Positions 33,991 through 42,388 of a DNA stretch of 49,436 nt are shown piece by piece. Below the pieces are notes generated by a model that saw only the letters and a list, made by a program, of their open reading frames with translations, was not told the origin of the DNA and searched no databases. The number at the start of each line of letters is the position of its first letter. The stretch's first letter is position 1. The stretch lies in assembly GCF_014359905.1 (NCBI RefSeq), contig NZ_JACIYP010000031.1, forward strand, positions 1 to 49,436. The letters are read 5' to 3'. This DNA is from Hoeflea sp. (GTDB lineage Bacteria; Pseudomonadota; Alphaproteobacteria; Rhizobiales; Rhizobiaceae). Made by a program: the position numbers and the translations under genes.

Positions 33991-34925
33991 GCGATCGGGA
34001 GCCGCAAACGGCGCTTGCCGCCGCGATCGCCCAGAACCGGCGCAACGAGCGCCTCACCCGGGCCTTTCTGCTTGCACCGGCGCTGACAATCATCCTGGCC
34101 ATCAGCATCCTGCCGCTCGGGATCACCGTCGTCTATTCGTTCCTGACGCCGGGCACCTATGGCGGCGTGACCTGGGAATTCAGCACCGACAGCTACGTGC
34201 AGTTCCTGTTCCAGCGCGACATCTTCGATGACACGCTGGTCTTCAACTCCGCCTATGTATCGATCTTTCTCAGATCGATCGGGCTTGCCCTGGGCGCCAC
34301 GCTGGGCGCTCTCATCCTTGGCTTTCCGACCGCCTATTTCATTGCGACGAAGCCGCGCGAGCAGCGCAACATCTGGCTGTTCCTGATCACGCTGCCGTTC
34401 TGGACCAACCTGCTGATCCGCACCTACGCCATGCTGCTGATCATCCGCGACGAAGGCATCATCAACATCATGCTGATGAAGGCCGGCATCATATCGTCGC
34501 CGCTAACCATCCTTTACACCGACACCGCGGTGTTCATCGGCCTGATCTACTCGTTTCTGCCGTTCATGGTGCTGCCGATCTACGCGAGCCTCGAGAAGCT
34601 CGACTTCAGCCTGGTCGAGGCCGGCTACGATCTTTACGCAAACCGGCTGAAAGTGCTGTTTCACGTGATCGTTCCGCTGGCCAAGCCCGGAATTGTCGCC
34701 GGCTGCATCCTGGTCTTCATCCCCGGTCTCGGCGCCTACATCACCCCCGAACTCCTGGGCGGCGGCAAGAAGCTGATGATCGGCAACATGATCGCCATGC
34801 AGTTCGGCGCCTCGCGCAACTGGCCTTTCGGATCGGCGGCCGCGCTGATCCTGATGGCGCTGGTCATCCTGGTGCTGCTGGCCAATGCCCTCGCCGCCAA
34901 AAAGGGAGTGTCGGGCAATGGCTGA
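33987..34925 (+). CDS. ABC transporter permease (PotB-like)
   Basis: This is a 312-residue inner-membrane permease with six predicted helices after a charged N-terminus. The EAA-type cytoplasmic loop that contacts the ATPase is recognisable ([30 protein letters not shown], read in parts near 208-240), as is the PotB segment [13 protein letters not shown]. It overlaps the ATPase gene by 4 bases and the second permease gene by 8 bases, so all are made from one transcript. Confidence 0.92.
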   Translation: MSDREPQTALAAAIAQNRRNERLTRAFLLAPALTIILAISILPLGITVVYSFLTPGTYGGVTWEFSTDSYVQFLFQRDIFDDTLVFNSAYVSIFLRSIGLALGATLGALILGFPTAYFIATKPREQRNIWLFLITLPFWTNLLIRTYAMLLIIRDEGIINIMLMKAGIISSPLTILYTDTAVFIGLIYSFLPFMVLPIYASLEKLDFSLVEAGYDLYANRLKVLFHVIVPLAKPGIVAGCILVFIPGLGAYITPELLGGGKKLMIGNMIAMQFGASRNWPFGSAAALILMALVILVLLANALAAKKGVSGNG

Positions 34926-35772
34926 GCTTTCACCCGCAACGCCGGCATCGGCAAAACCGCGCCGCCGCCGGAGGCTGGCCCGGGATCTCAAGGCGATGCC
35001 CGGGTTCACCTCGACCGCTTGGCTGTGCATCGTCACGCTCTATCTGCCGATCCTGGTGCTGATCGCGTTTTCCTTCAACGAGAACCGGTCGGTGGTGCTG
35101 TGGACGGGGTTCTCGCTCGACTGGTACGCCAAGGCGCTGGAGAATGATGGAATCCGCAATGCGGCCTGGGTGTCGTTCAAGATCGCGCTGTTTGCCACGG
35201 TCATTTCGACGATCGCCGCCACCATGGCCGCGCTGGCGACGACCCGGACGAAGAAGTTTGCCGGCCAGGGACTGGTCTACGGGATCATCAACCAGCCGCT
35301 GATGATCCCCGAGATCGTCACGGCAATCGCAACGCTGTCGCTGTTCGCACTGGTCAAGAAGGTGACCGGGCTTACCGGCATCGGTTACCTGATGCTGGCG
35401 CATGCCGCCTTCTGCATTCCGTTTGCCTACATGCCGATCCGCGCCCGGCTCGAAACCATGACGCTGACGCTGGAGCAGGCCGCGGCGGATCTCTACGCGC
35501 CACCGCTGAAGGTCTTCACCCTGGTGACGTTGCCGCTGCTCGGTCCCGGCATCGTTGCCGGCGCGATGCTCGCCTTCGTCGTCTCGCTCGATGACGTGAT
35601 CATCACCCTGATGATTGCCGGACCGGGCGAGACCACGCTTCCCATCTATATTCTCGGCGCCATCCGGCGCGGGATCACGCCCGAGATCAATGCCGTCTCG
35701 ACCATCCTGGTCGCGGTCTCGGTACTGCTGGTCATGCTGCTGTTCTTGGTGCAGCGGCGCATGCAGCGATAG
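34918..35772 (+). CDS. ABC transporter permease (PotC-like)
   Basis: This is a 284-residue second permease, six helices, with an Arg-rich N-terminus (KPRRRRRLAR). The PotC pattern is clear: LYLPILVLIAFSFNENRS, a middle NQPLMIPEIVTAI segment, the EAA loop (LEQAAADLYAPPLKVF) and FVVSLDDVIITLMIAGPG near the end. ATG 34918 lies 8 bases inside the preceding gene. It forms the membrane channel with the PotB-like subunit. Confidence 0.92.
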   Translation: MAELSPATPASAKPRRRRRLARDLKAMPGFTSTAWLCIVTLYLPILVLIAFSFNENRSVVLWTGFSLDWYAKALENDGIRNAAWVSFKIALFATVISTIAATMAALATTRTKKFAGQGLVYGIINQPLMIPEIVTAIATLSLFALVKKVTGLTGIGYLMLAHAAFCIPFAYMPIRARLETMTLTLEQAAADLYAPPLKVFTLVTLPLLGPGIVAGAMLAFVVSLDDVIITLMIAGPGETTLPIYILGAIRRGITPEINAVSTILVAVSVLLVMLLFLVQRRMQR

Positions 35773-35798
35773 GACGGAAAAGAAAGAGAGGAACAACG

Positions 35799-36830
35799 AT
35801 GAAAACCGTATTGAGGCTTCTCGCCACCGCATCAGTCGTGGCATTCGCATCGTCGGCGGCCATGGCCGCAGGTGAACTGAACGTCTACAACTGGGGCAAT
35901 TACACATCGCCCGAGATGATCAAGAAGTTTGAGGAAAAGTTTGACGTCAAGGTCAACCTGGACGGCTACGATTCAAACGAGGCCATGCTCGCCAAGGTGA
36001 AGGCGGGCGACACCGGTTATGACATCGTCGTGCCGGGCGATTACATGATCAAGGTGATGATCGGCGAAGGCCTGCTCGAGGAAGTCAAGCCGAACACGAT
36101 GGAGAACTTCAAGAATGTTGATCCGAAATGGGTCGATGTCTGGTGGGATCCGGGCCGCAACTATTCGGTCCCCTACCAGTGGGGCACCACCTCGTTCACC
36201 GTCGACACGGCCGTCTATGACGGCGAAATCGATACGCTGGCCCTGCTGTTCGATCCGCCGGAAGTGCTCAAGGGCCGGATCAACATGCTCAACGACATGA
36301 ACGACGTGATCAATGCCGGCCTGCGCTATCTCGGTTACGGACGCTGCAACGGCAACCAGGATGAGCTGCGTGAAGTGCTCGCCCTGCTTTCCAAGGCCAA
36401 GCCGCACTGGCGGACCATGGACTATGCCGTGATCGAAAAGCTCACCTCCAAGGACGTCGACATCAGCCAGAGCTGGAACGGCGCGGCCATGCGGGCCCGG
36501 GCCCAGCGGCCGACGCTGAAATACGCCTACCCGAAAGAGGGCTTCACCGGCTGGATGGACAATGTCGCCGTGCTCAAGGGCGCGCCCAATCTCGAAAACG
36601 CCAAACTGTTCATCAACTTCATGATGGAGCCGGAGAACGCCGGATTGACGTCGAACTTCGCGCGCTATGCCAACGGCATCCTGGGCAGCGACAAGTTCAT
36701 GGAGCCGGAAATGCTCTCGGCGCCCGAGATCGTGATGCCTGCCAGTGCGCCGGCGCCTGATTTCGTCACACCCTGCCCGCAGGAGGTCGTCGATCTGTAC
36801 AACAAGATCTGGACCCAGCTGAAGCAGTAG
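35799..36830 (+). CDS. Periplasmic binding protein, spermidine/putrescine type (PotD/PotF-like)
   Basis: This is a 343-residue solute-binding protein. The Sec signal peptide ends at A-A-M-A-A (about 23). The mature protein starts with ELNVYNWGNYTSPEMIKKFE, the PotD/PotF opening, and has YDIVVPGDYMIKVMI and SVPYQWGTTSF segments. An ISQSWNGAAMRA strand near 226 forms part of the ligand pocket in the family. Characterised relatives bind polyamines through acidic and aromatic residues; the presence of two hydrolases downstream suggests an amide-containing ligand here (inference). A strong hairpin follows the stop. Confidence 0.93.
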   Translation: MKTVLRLLATASVVAFASSAAMAAGELNVYNWGNYTSPEMIKKFEEKFDVKVNLDGYDSNEAMLAKVKAGDTGYDIVVPGDYMIKVMIGEGLLEEVKPNTMENFKNVDPKWVDVWWDPGRNYSVPYQWGTTSFTVDTAVYDGEIDTLALLFDPPEVLKGRINMLNDMNDVINAGLRYLGYGRCNGNQDELREVLALLSKAKPHWRTMDYAVIEKLTSKDVDISQSWNGAAMRARAQRPTLKYAYPKEGFTGWMDNVAVLKGAPNLENAKLFINFMMEPENAGLTSNFARYANGILGSDKFMEPEMLSAPEIVMPASAPAPDFVTPCPQEVVDLYNKIWTQLKQ

Positions 36831-36840
36831 GCCCGAACCC

Positions 36841-36863
36841 GGCGCGCGGGCAACCCGCGCGCC
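36841..36863 (+). repeat. Perfect 10-bp GC hairpin after the binding-protein gene
   Basis: GGCGCGCGGG (36841-36850) and CCCGCGCGCC (36854-36863) form a ten-pair GC-only stem with a three-base loop, 11 bases after the binding-protein stop. No T-run follows. Hairpins in this position usually protect the binding-protein mRNA from 3' decay or weaken read-through, so that the binding protein is made in excess over neighbours. The hydrolase gene starts 26 bases later. Confidence 0.75.
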
Positions 36864-36888
36864 GTCCCCCATCATAGAAAGATTGTCC

Positions 36889-38121
36889 ATGTCCGACACC
36901 GGAAAGGTTGAACCGGCTATGCCCAAGACCGCCCGGCAACTGGGGATCATGCAGGGGTTTCCTCCCCCGCCGGAGAAGCGCCCAACGCTTGCCAACTGGG
37001 ATCTTCCACCTTTCAACCGGTGGGCGTTCCAGAATGTGCGAAGCCTGATTCCGACAGTGGATGTGTTCCGCGGGTTCGGACCGGCGAGCGATCTCGAAGA
37101 GGCCCCCGAGGATCTTGCAGGCATCGAATTCGAGCGCGAGAACGGCACGACCGTTTCCATCGACCGCTTCCTGGGCGAGAGCTATGGCGATGCCTTCCTG
37201 GTGATGCATCGCAACCGCATTGTTTTCGAGCGCTATCTCAACGGCATGGCGCCGGAAACGCTGCATCTGTCGCAGTCCGTGGCAAAATCCGTCGTCGGTC
37301 TGCTGACCGGAATTCTCGCATCCGATGGCACGGTCGACCTGCATGCGCCGCTGGCAGACATCGTGCCCGAACTGGCGCAGTGCGGCTATGCCGACGCGAC
37401 GCTCGACCAGGTGCTCGACATGCGCTCGGGCGTACGCTTCACCGAGGATTACAACTTGCCGGGCAGCGACATGACCCGGATCGACATAGCCTCCGGCTGG
37501 CGCCCGCATGTCGCCAACGCGCCGCGCCCGACGATCCGCGAGGTTATCCTCAGCCTGCCGAAGCTCAGGCCGCATGGCGGGGCGTTCGAATACCGCTCGA
37601 TCGAGACGGACGTCGTTGCCTGGGTACTGGAACGGGCGGCCGGCAAATCCCTCGCGGAACTGGTCAGCCAGCATCTGTGGCAACCCATCGGCGCGGATCG
37701 CGATGCCTATTTTACCGTCGATGAAGCCGGCACCGCGCTTGCCGATGGCGGCTTCAACGCGACACTGCGTGACTATGCGCGCCTGGGGATGCTGGTGCTC
37801 GGCAGCGGGCGGGCCAACGGGCGGCAGGTTGTCCCGGCAGCCTGGATTGATGGTATCCAAAGCGGCGACCGGGAGGTTTTCGGGGAACCCTACACAGCCG
37901 TTCTGCCGGGTGGAGCCTACCGCCGCTTCTGGTGGATTCGCGATGCGGACAAGGGCGACATCTGCGCCCGCGGCGTGTTCGGTCAGCTGATCTACGCTGA
38001 TCCGCAGACCGAATTGCTGGTGGTAAAGCTGTCGACCTGGCCGGATTACGTGATTCCGTCGCTGACCCGCGACACGTTCCGCGCCATCGACGCGATCCGG
38101 TCGGCGCTGAGCGACCGGTGA
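36889..38121 (+). CDS. Serine hydrolase, beta-lactamase fold (NylB-like)
   Basis: This is a 410-residue protein of the class C beta-lactamase / 6-aminohexanoate-dimer hydrolase family. The nucleophile motif S130-V-A-K133 lies in HLSQSVAKSVVG, the second motif Y235-R-S in FEYRSIET, and the segment GFNATLRDYARLGMLVL is typical of NylB-type enzymes. It lacks a signal peptide, so it is probably cytoplasmic and acts on imported substrate. Family members cut linear amides, esters and D-amino-acid peptides. Placement between an ABC importer and an amidohydrolase suggests amide-bond cleavage of the imported compound. ATG 36889 is favoured over TTG 36883. Confidence 0.85.
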   Translation: MSDTGKVEPAMPKTARQLGIMQGFPPPPEKRPTLANWDLPPFNRWAFQNVRSLIPTVDVFRGFGPASDLEEAPEDLAGIEFERENGTTVSIDRFLGESYGDAFLVMHRNRIVFERYLNGMAPETLHLSQSVAKSVVGLLTGILASDGTVDLHAPLADIVPELAQCGYADATLDQVLDMRSGVRFTEDYNLPGSDMTRIDIASGWRPHVANAPRPTIREVILSLPKLRPHGGAFEYRSIETDVVAWVLERAAGKSLAELVSQHLWQPIGADRDAYFTVDEAGTALADGGFNATLRDYARLGMLVLGSGRANGRQVVPAAWIDGIQSGDREVFGEPYTAVLPGGAYRRFWWIRDADKGDICARGVFGQLIYADPQTELLVVKLSTWPDYVIPSLTRDTFRAIDAIRSALSDR

Positions 38122-38170
38122 ACGAGCGGGATCTCGAGCTGACAACGGCAACAGGCAAGGGAACAGACCA

Positions 38171-39838
38171 TTGGCAATTGCAGATCTGATCATTACCAAC
38201 GGCGCGGTCCTGACGATGGATCCGGATCTGCCACGGGCGGAGGCGGTGGCGGTCAAGGACGGACGCATCATCGCTGTCGGCTGTGTCGACGAGGTCGCCC
38301 GCCTCGCCGGACCCGGCACACAGGTCATTGATGCCGGCGGGGCGACAGTGCTGCCCGGCTTCATCGAAAGCCATATGCACCTGTTCATCGGCGGCGCGGA
38401 ACTTCAAAACCTGCAGCTCGACGGATGCGCCGACCTCGATAGTCTTGCCAGGGAATTGACCGCTTTCGCGGCCACCAGACCGGATACGCCGCTTCTCGTC
38501 GGACAGGGGCCGGATTACGGGATTTTCGGCGCCGCGGCGCCGCGCCTGGTTCTCGACAAGATCCTGCCCGGCAGGCCGGTCGCGCTGATGGCGCATGACC
38601 ACCACACGGTCTGGGCCAACACCGCAGCACTTGAGGCAGCGGGCGTGCTGCATGGGCTCGAGACATCAGACGGGCACGAGGTGGTGATGGGCGCCGATGG
38701 CCTGGCCACGGGCACCTTGCTGGAACCGGAGGCCTACAGCCCGGTGATGCGGCTTGGCGGACAGGAACGGACCATGCTGGGCCTGGCAAGCGGCCGTGAA
38801 CCGGACCTTGCACCTTCGGCCGCCGAGCGCGCCGTCGACCTGGCGCATCTCAAACGCGGACTTGCGCACGCGGCGAGACACGGCATCACCTCCATCGTCA
38901 ACATGGACGGCAATGTCTACACGCTGGACCTGCTCGAAGAGATTCGCGCGGCGGGGGAACTGACCGCCCGCGTGCGGGTGCCGTTCCACTATGTCCCCGA
39001 CATGCGGCCAGATGACCTTGAGACCGCGCTCGAGATGCGTGCCCGCTGGTCGGATGAGTGGCTGGCGTCGGGCTTTGTGAAATTCTTCATGGACGGCGTT
39101 ATCGACAGCCGCACCGCTTTCATGAAGCACGATTATCCGGGCCAGCCCGGATACCGCTCGCACGGGCGGTTTTCGGCGGAGACATTCGCCGAACTTGCGA
39201 CGCGGATCGATGCGATGGGACTGCAGATCGCGGTGCACGCGATCGGTGACGCGGCGGTGGCCCGGGTGCTGGACGGCTACGCAACGGCGCGCGCGGCCAA
39301 TGGCGCTTCGGGCCTGCGTCATCGCATCGAACACCTCGAACTGGTCGATGACGCCGATTTCGCCCGCATCGCGGAGCTCGAGGTGATTGCCTCGATCCAG
39401 CCTCCCCACGCACCGGGATGCAGCGGGCTGCCGCTGGAGCCGACTCTGAGCAATATCGGCCGTGACCGGTGGGGCGACGCCTTTGCCTGGCAGAAGATTG
39501 CCGCCACTGGTGCTGCGATCGCGCTGGCGTCGGACTGGCCGGTTTCCGACATCTCGATTCTCAAGGGAATCCATTCGGCCGTGACGCGGGCTGCCTGGGC
39601 GCCGGACGTGCCGGACCACCGGTTCTCGCTCGAGGCCGCACTCCGGGGTTACACAATCGGCGGGGCCTATGCCGAGCGGAGCGACAGCTACAAGGGCTCA
39701 CTGGAAATTGGCAAGGTGGCGGATCTGGTCGTGCTCGACCGCGACATTATGGCCATCCAGAACGATGATGAGATCGGAGATATCAGTGTGAGGATCACCA
39801 TCTGCGGCGGGCACATCGTATACAACATCTGCACGTAG
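38171..39838 (+). CDS. Amidohydrolase family protein (YtcJ-like, Amidohydro_3)
   Basis: This is a 555-residue metal-dependent hydrolase of the YtcJ/N-substituted formamide deformylase group. The first metal ligands are H68-x-H70 (FIESHMHLF). Later come FFMDGVIDSRTAF, AVHAIGDAAV, the HRIEHLEL histidine, and the ASDWPVSD aspartate near the end of the barrel. The C-terminal beta-sandwich has the family sequence GSLEIGKVADLVVLDRD. The start is TTG 38171 behind AAGGGA. It follows the NylB-like gene by 49 bases and probably belongs to the same operon, handling the second amide or formyl group of the substrate (inference). The last residues are followed by scar DNA. Confidence 0.88.
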   Translation: MAIADLIITNGAVLTMDPDLPRAEAVAVKDGRIIAVGCVDEVARLAGPGTQVIDAGGATVLPGFIESHMHLFIGGAELQNLQLDGCADLDSLARELTAFAATRPDTPLLVGQGPDYGIFGAAAPRLVLDKILPGRPVALMAHDHHTVWANTAALEAAGVLHGLETSDGHEVVMGADGLATGTLLEPEAYSPVMRLGGQERTMLGLASGREPDLAPSAAERAVDLAHLKRGLAHAARHGITSIVNMDGNVYTLDLLEEIRAAGELTARVRVPFHYVPDMRPDDLETALEMRARWSDEWLASGFVKFFMDGVIDSRTAFMKHDYPGQPGYRSHGRFSAETFAELATRIDAMGLQIAVHAIGDAAVARVLDGYATARAANGASGLRHRIEHLELVDDADFARIAELEVIASIQPPHAPGCSGLPLEPTLSNIGRDRWGDAFAWQKIAATGAAIALASDWPVSDISILKGIHSAVTRAAWAPDVPDHRFSLEAALRGYTIGGAYAERSDSYKGSLEIGKVADLVVLDRDIMAIQNDDEIGDISVRITICGGHIVYNICT

Positions 39839-40029
39839 CGATGGAAACCTGTCGGCGATGTCACGCTAGAGCCTTGTCAGTCAGCTGCAAGCGCCATCGC
39901 GGCGTTGTCACGTAAACCTGTGTTGCAGTTCAACGCCGGTTGATTTGACGCCATTGGTCTGGTCTGGGGCAGGGGTCACAAGTGATGTTGAACGAGGCGA
40001 CGATCCTCTTCGTGCTCCGACAATCTGCT
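39839..40029. other. Non-coding stretch after the amidohydrolase gene
   Basis: No gene or strong terminator was seen. Together with the next 576 bases it makes a 767-base gap between two operons; the only recognisable content is a transposase scrap starting near 40030. Confidence 0.5.
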
Positions 40030-40108
40030 GCGGCGATGCGTGGCTGGAAGGGGAGGAGCTGCTCGTGGCCATGGACGATGCCACCAGCACGGTTTACTGG
40101 GCCTTCAG
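40030..40108 (+). mobile_element. Scrap of a DDE transposase (ISNCY/IS481-like)
   Basis: One frame reads GDAWLEGEELLVAMDDATSTV, then YWAF. This resembles the catalytic region of transposases whose core is W-L-E-G...L-(I/V)-V-T-M-D-D-A-T-S-x-x-Y-S-A-F. The DDATS aspartate is a catalytic residue in that family. Only about 25 codons remain and likeness stops abruptly on both sides, so this is a decayed insertion sequence. Confidence 0.55.
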
Positions 40109-40605
40109 CGGAATCTTTTCCGCATGCCTGACCGATCTAAACGCGATGTTGGGCAAAGTGTCTGTCTTGACTGTCTGACCAGACCGTCTTGCCCCGATAT
40201 CTGGTGAATCTTCGGGCCAAAAGTGCCCCCCTGTCTCCAGTATAAACCGTAACCTATGTGCCTGGAACGGACCAGGCGCATGCTGCGGGTTTCCGGGTTT
40301 GATCCGTTGGACGGCTATGCCGGGCCTGAGCCACCACACAGACGGCTTGTGCGTCTGATTATCCGCATGGCGGCGCAATCCGGGCCGAGGCGGCCCACCA
40401 CCCGCGGCCTCCATAAATTTGCCTCAAAAACAAGCAGTTGCTAGAAAAGAGGTCAGACAAGGGCCGTTCGATCACATTGCGTAACTGCCGTTATTCCAAA
40501 GTTTCAGCCAGTTGACGAACCTCTTGTATTCCGCCGCGTTTAAGTCTCAATCGCAGTGCAGCAAATCCGCGGTTTCACGAGTGCAGCGCACGTTAGGAAA
40601 GTTCA
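40109..40605. other. Non-coding region upstream of ndvA
   Basis: About 500 bases without a supportable gene. The last 120 bases are AT-richer and should contain the ndvA promoter, but I could not place convincing -35/-10 boxes. A GGAAAG ribosome binding site lies directly before the GTG start of ndvA. Confidence 0.5.
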
Positions 40606-42384
40606 GTGAGTCTCTTCAGTATCTATATGCGGGCTATGCGGCTGTTGGTGGCGGAAGGCTGGAAAGTGGCAGGCATCAGCGCCGCCAATGTTGCCCTTGC
40701 GGTGATCATGATTGCCGAACCCATTCTCTTCGGTGAGATCATTCAGTCCATTTCCGCCGGCACGGATCTCGTGTCGCGCATTGCCCTTTGGGCTGGACTG
40801 GGCTGTTTCAACATCATCGCCCTGGTGCTGGTCGCTCGTGGAGCGGACCGCCTCGCGCACAAGCGCCGCTCGGGCGTCCTCACCGAGTCGTTCGAGCAGG
40901 TGATGTCGATGCCGATGGCCTGGCATCACGGCCAGGGCACATCGCAGGTGCTGCACACCTTGCTTCGCGCCATAGAGACCTTGTTCACGCTGTGGCTCGG
41001 TTTCATGCGTCAGCATCTGGCAACCGTGGTCACGCTTGTGTTGCTTGTGCCGACCGCGCTGACGCTCGACTGGCGCATGGCCTTGGTGCTGGCCGGTCTT
41101 GGCGCCTGCTATGTGGCAATCAACCGTCTTGTGATGAACCGCACAAAAGCAGGCCAGGCTCAGGTCGAACAGCATTACCACCGGGTCTTTTCCCATGTGG
41201 CTGATTCCATCGGCAATGTTTCGGTCATGCAGAGCTATGGCCGGGTCGCCCAGGAAGCCGAAGCGCTGCGTCGATTCACCGACGATCTTCTCAAGTCCCA
41301 GTATCCGGTTCTCACCTGGTGGGCGCTGGGCAGCGCCCTGCAGCGTCTGGCCGCGACGCTCTCGATGATGATCGTTCTCATCATCGGCGCGATGCTCGTG
41401 CAGCGCGGCGAGATGCGGATTGGCGACATCGTTGCCTTTACCGGTTTTGCCGGCCTGCTGATCGGCCGTCTCGACCAGGTCACCGGCTTCTTCAACGAGA
41501 TCTTCGAAGCCCGCGCGCGGCTTGAGCCGTTTTTCGCGCTCAAGGATGCCGTTTCCGAACGGGCCGACAGCAAGGATGGTCTGAGCGTTGACCGTCTCAA
41601 GGGGCATGTCAGCTTCGACAATGTCTCGTTTACGTTTCCCGGCAGCGGCGAGGGGGTGCACAATATCAGCTTCGAGGTGCCCGCCGGCAAGACTGTCGCC
41701 ATTGTCGGTCCCACCGGCGCAGGCAAGACCACGATGATCAACCTGCTTCAGCGCGTATTCGATCCCGACAGCGGCAGCATTCGCATTGACGGCATCGACG
41801 TGCGTGACATGACGCGGCGCTCGCACAGCAATCAGATTGCCGCGGTCTTCCAGGAAGCCGGGCTGCTCAACCGGAGCATTGAAGAAAACATCCGCATCGG
41901 CAAGAACGATGCCTGCAATGACGAAGTCCACGAGGCTGCCCAGGCTGCCGCGGCGATGGAGTTTATTCTGTCCAAGCGCGAAGGCTACGACACCCTGGTT
42001 GGCGAGCGCGGCGCCCAGCTGTCGGGTGGCGAGCGCCAGCGCATTGCGATCGCGCGTGCGGTGCTCAAGGACGCTCCCATCCTGGTGCTGGATGAGGCGA
42101 CCAGCGCGCTCGATGTGGAGACCGAGCAACTGGTCAAGAGCGCCATTGACCGGTTGCGCAAGGACCGGACGACCTTCATCATCGCGCACCGCCTCTCCAC
42201 GGTTTGCGACGCCGACCTGGTGATCTTCGTCGATCATGGCCGCATCGTCGAGTTCGGCGGGTTCCAGCAGCTGGCCGACCGCGACAACGGACGGTTCGCG
42301 GCATTGTTGCGCGCCGGCGGCTTGCTGTCCAACAAGGACCGGCTTCACGCCGTCGGTCAGCAGCCGCTGTCGGAATCGGCGTAG
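40606..42384 (+). CDS. ndvA: Cyclic beta-1,2-glucan exporter, ABC permease-ATPase (NdvA/ChvA)
   Basis: This is a 592-residue half-transporter that exports cyclic beta-1,2-glucan to the periplasm; in rhizobia and Agrobacterium it is needed for hypo-osmotic adaptation and host interaction. Six transmembrane helices in the first 300 residues include the NdvA-specific runs SMPMAWHHGQGTSQVLHTLLRA and VADSIGNVSVMQSY. The ATPase domain has Walker A GPTGAGKTT (about 366), signature LSGGERQR and Walker B ILVLDEATSALD. The match to S. meliloti NdvA that I recall covers the whole length. The start is GTG with GGAAAG upstream. It is followed after 4 bases by opgC. Confidence 0.95.
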   Translation: MSLFSIYMRAMRLLVAEGWKVAGISAANVALAVIMIAEPILFGEIIQSISAGTDLVSRIALWAGLGCFNIIALVLVARGADRLAHKRRSGVLTESFEQVMSMPMAWHHGQGTSQVLHTLLRAIETLFTLWLGFMRQHLATVVTLVLLVPTALTLDWRMALVLAGLGACYVAINRLVMNRTKAGQAQVEQHYHRVFSHVADSIGNVSVMQSYGRVAQEAEALRRFTDDLLKSQYPVLTWWALGSALQRLAATLSMMIVLIIGAMLVQRGEMRIGDIVAFTGFAGLLIGRLDQVTGFFNEIFEARARLEPFFALKDAVSERADSKDGLSVDRLKGHVSFDNVSFTFPGSGEGVHNISFEVPAGKTVAIVGPTGAGKTTMINLLQRVFDPDSGSIRIDGIDVRDMTRRSHSNQIAAVFQEAGLLNRSIEENIRIGKNDACNDEVHEAAQAAAAMEFILSKREGYDTLVGERGAQLSGGERQRIAIARAVLKDAPILVLDEATSALDVETEQLVKSAIDRLRKDRTTFIIAHRLSTVCDADLVIFVDHGRIVEFGGFQQLADRDNGRFAALLRAGGLLSNKDRLHAVGQQPLSESA

Positions 42385-42388
42385 CGCG

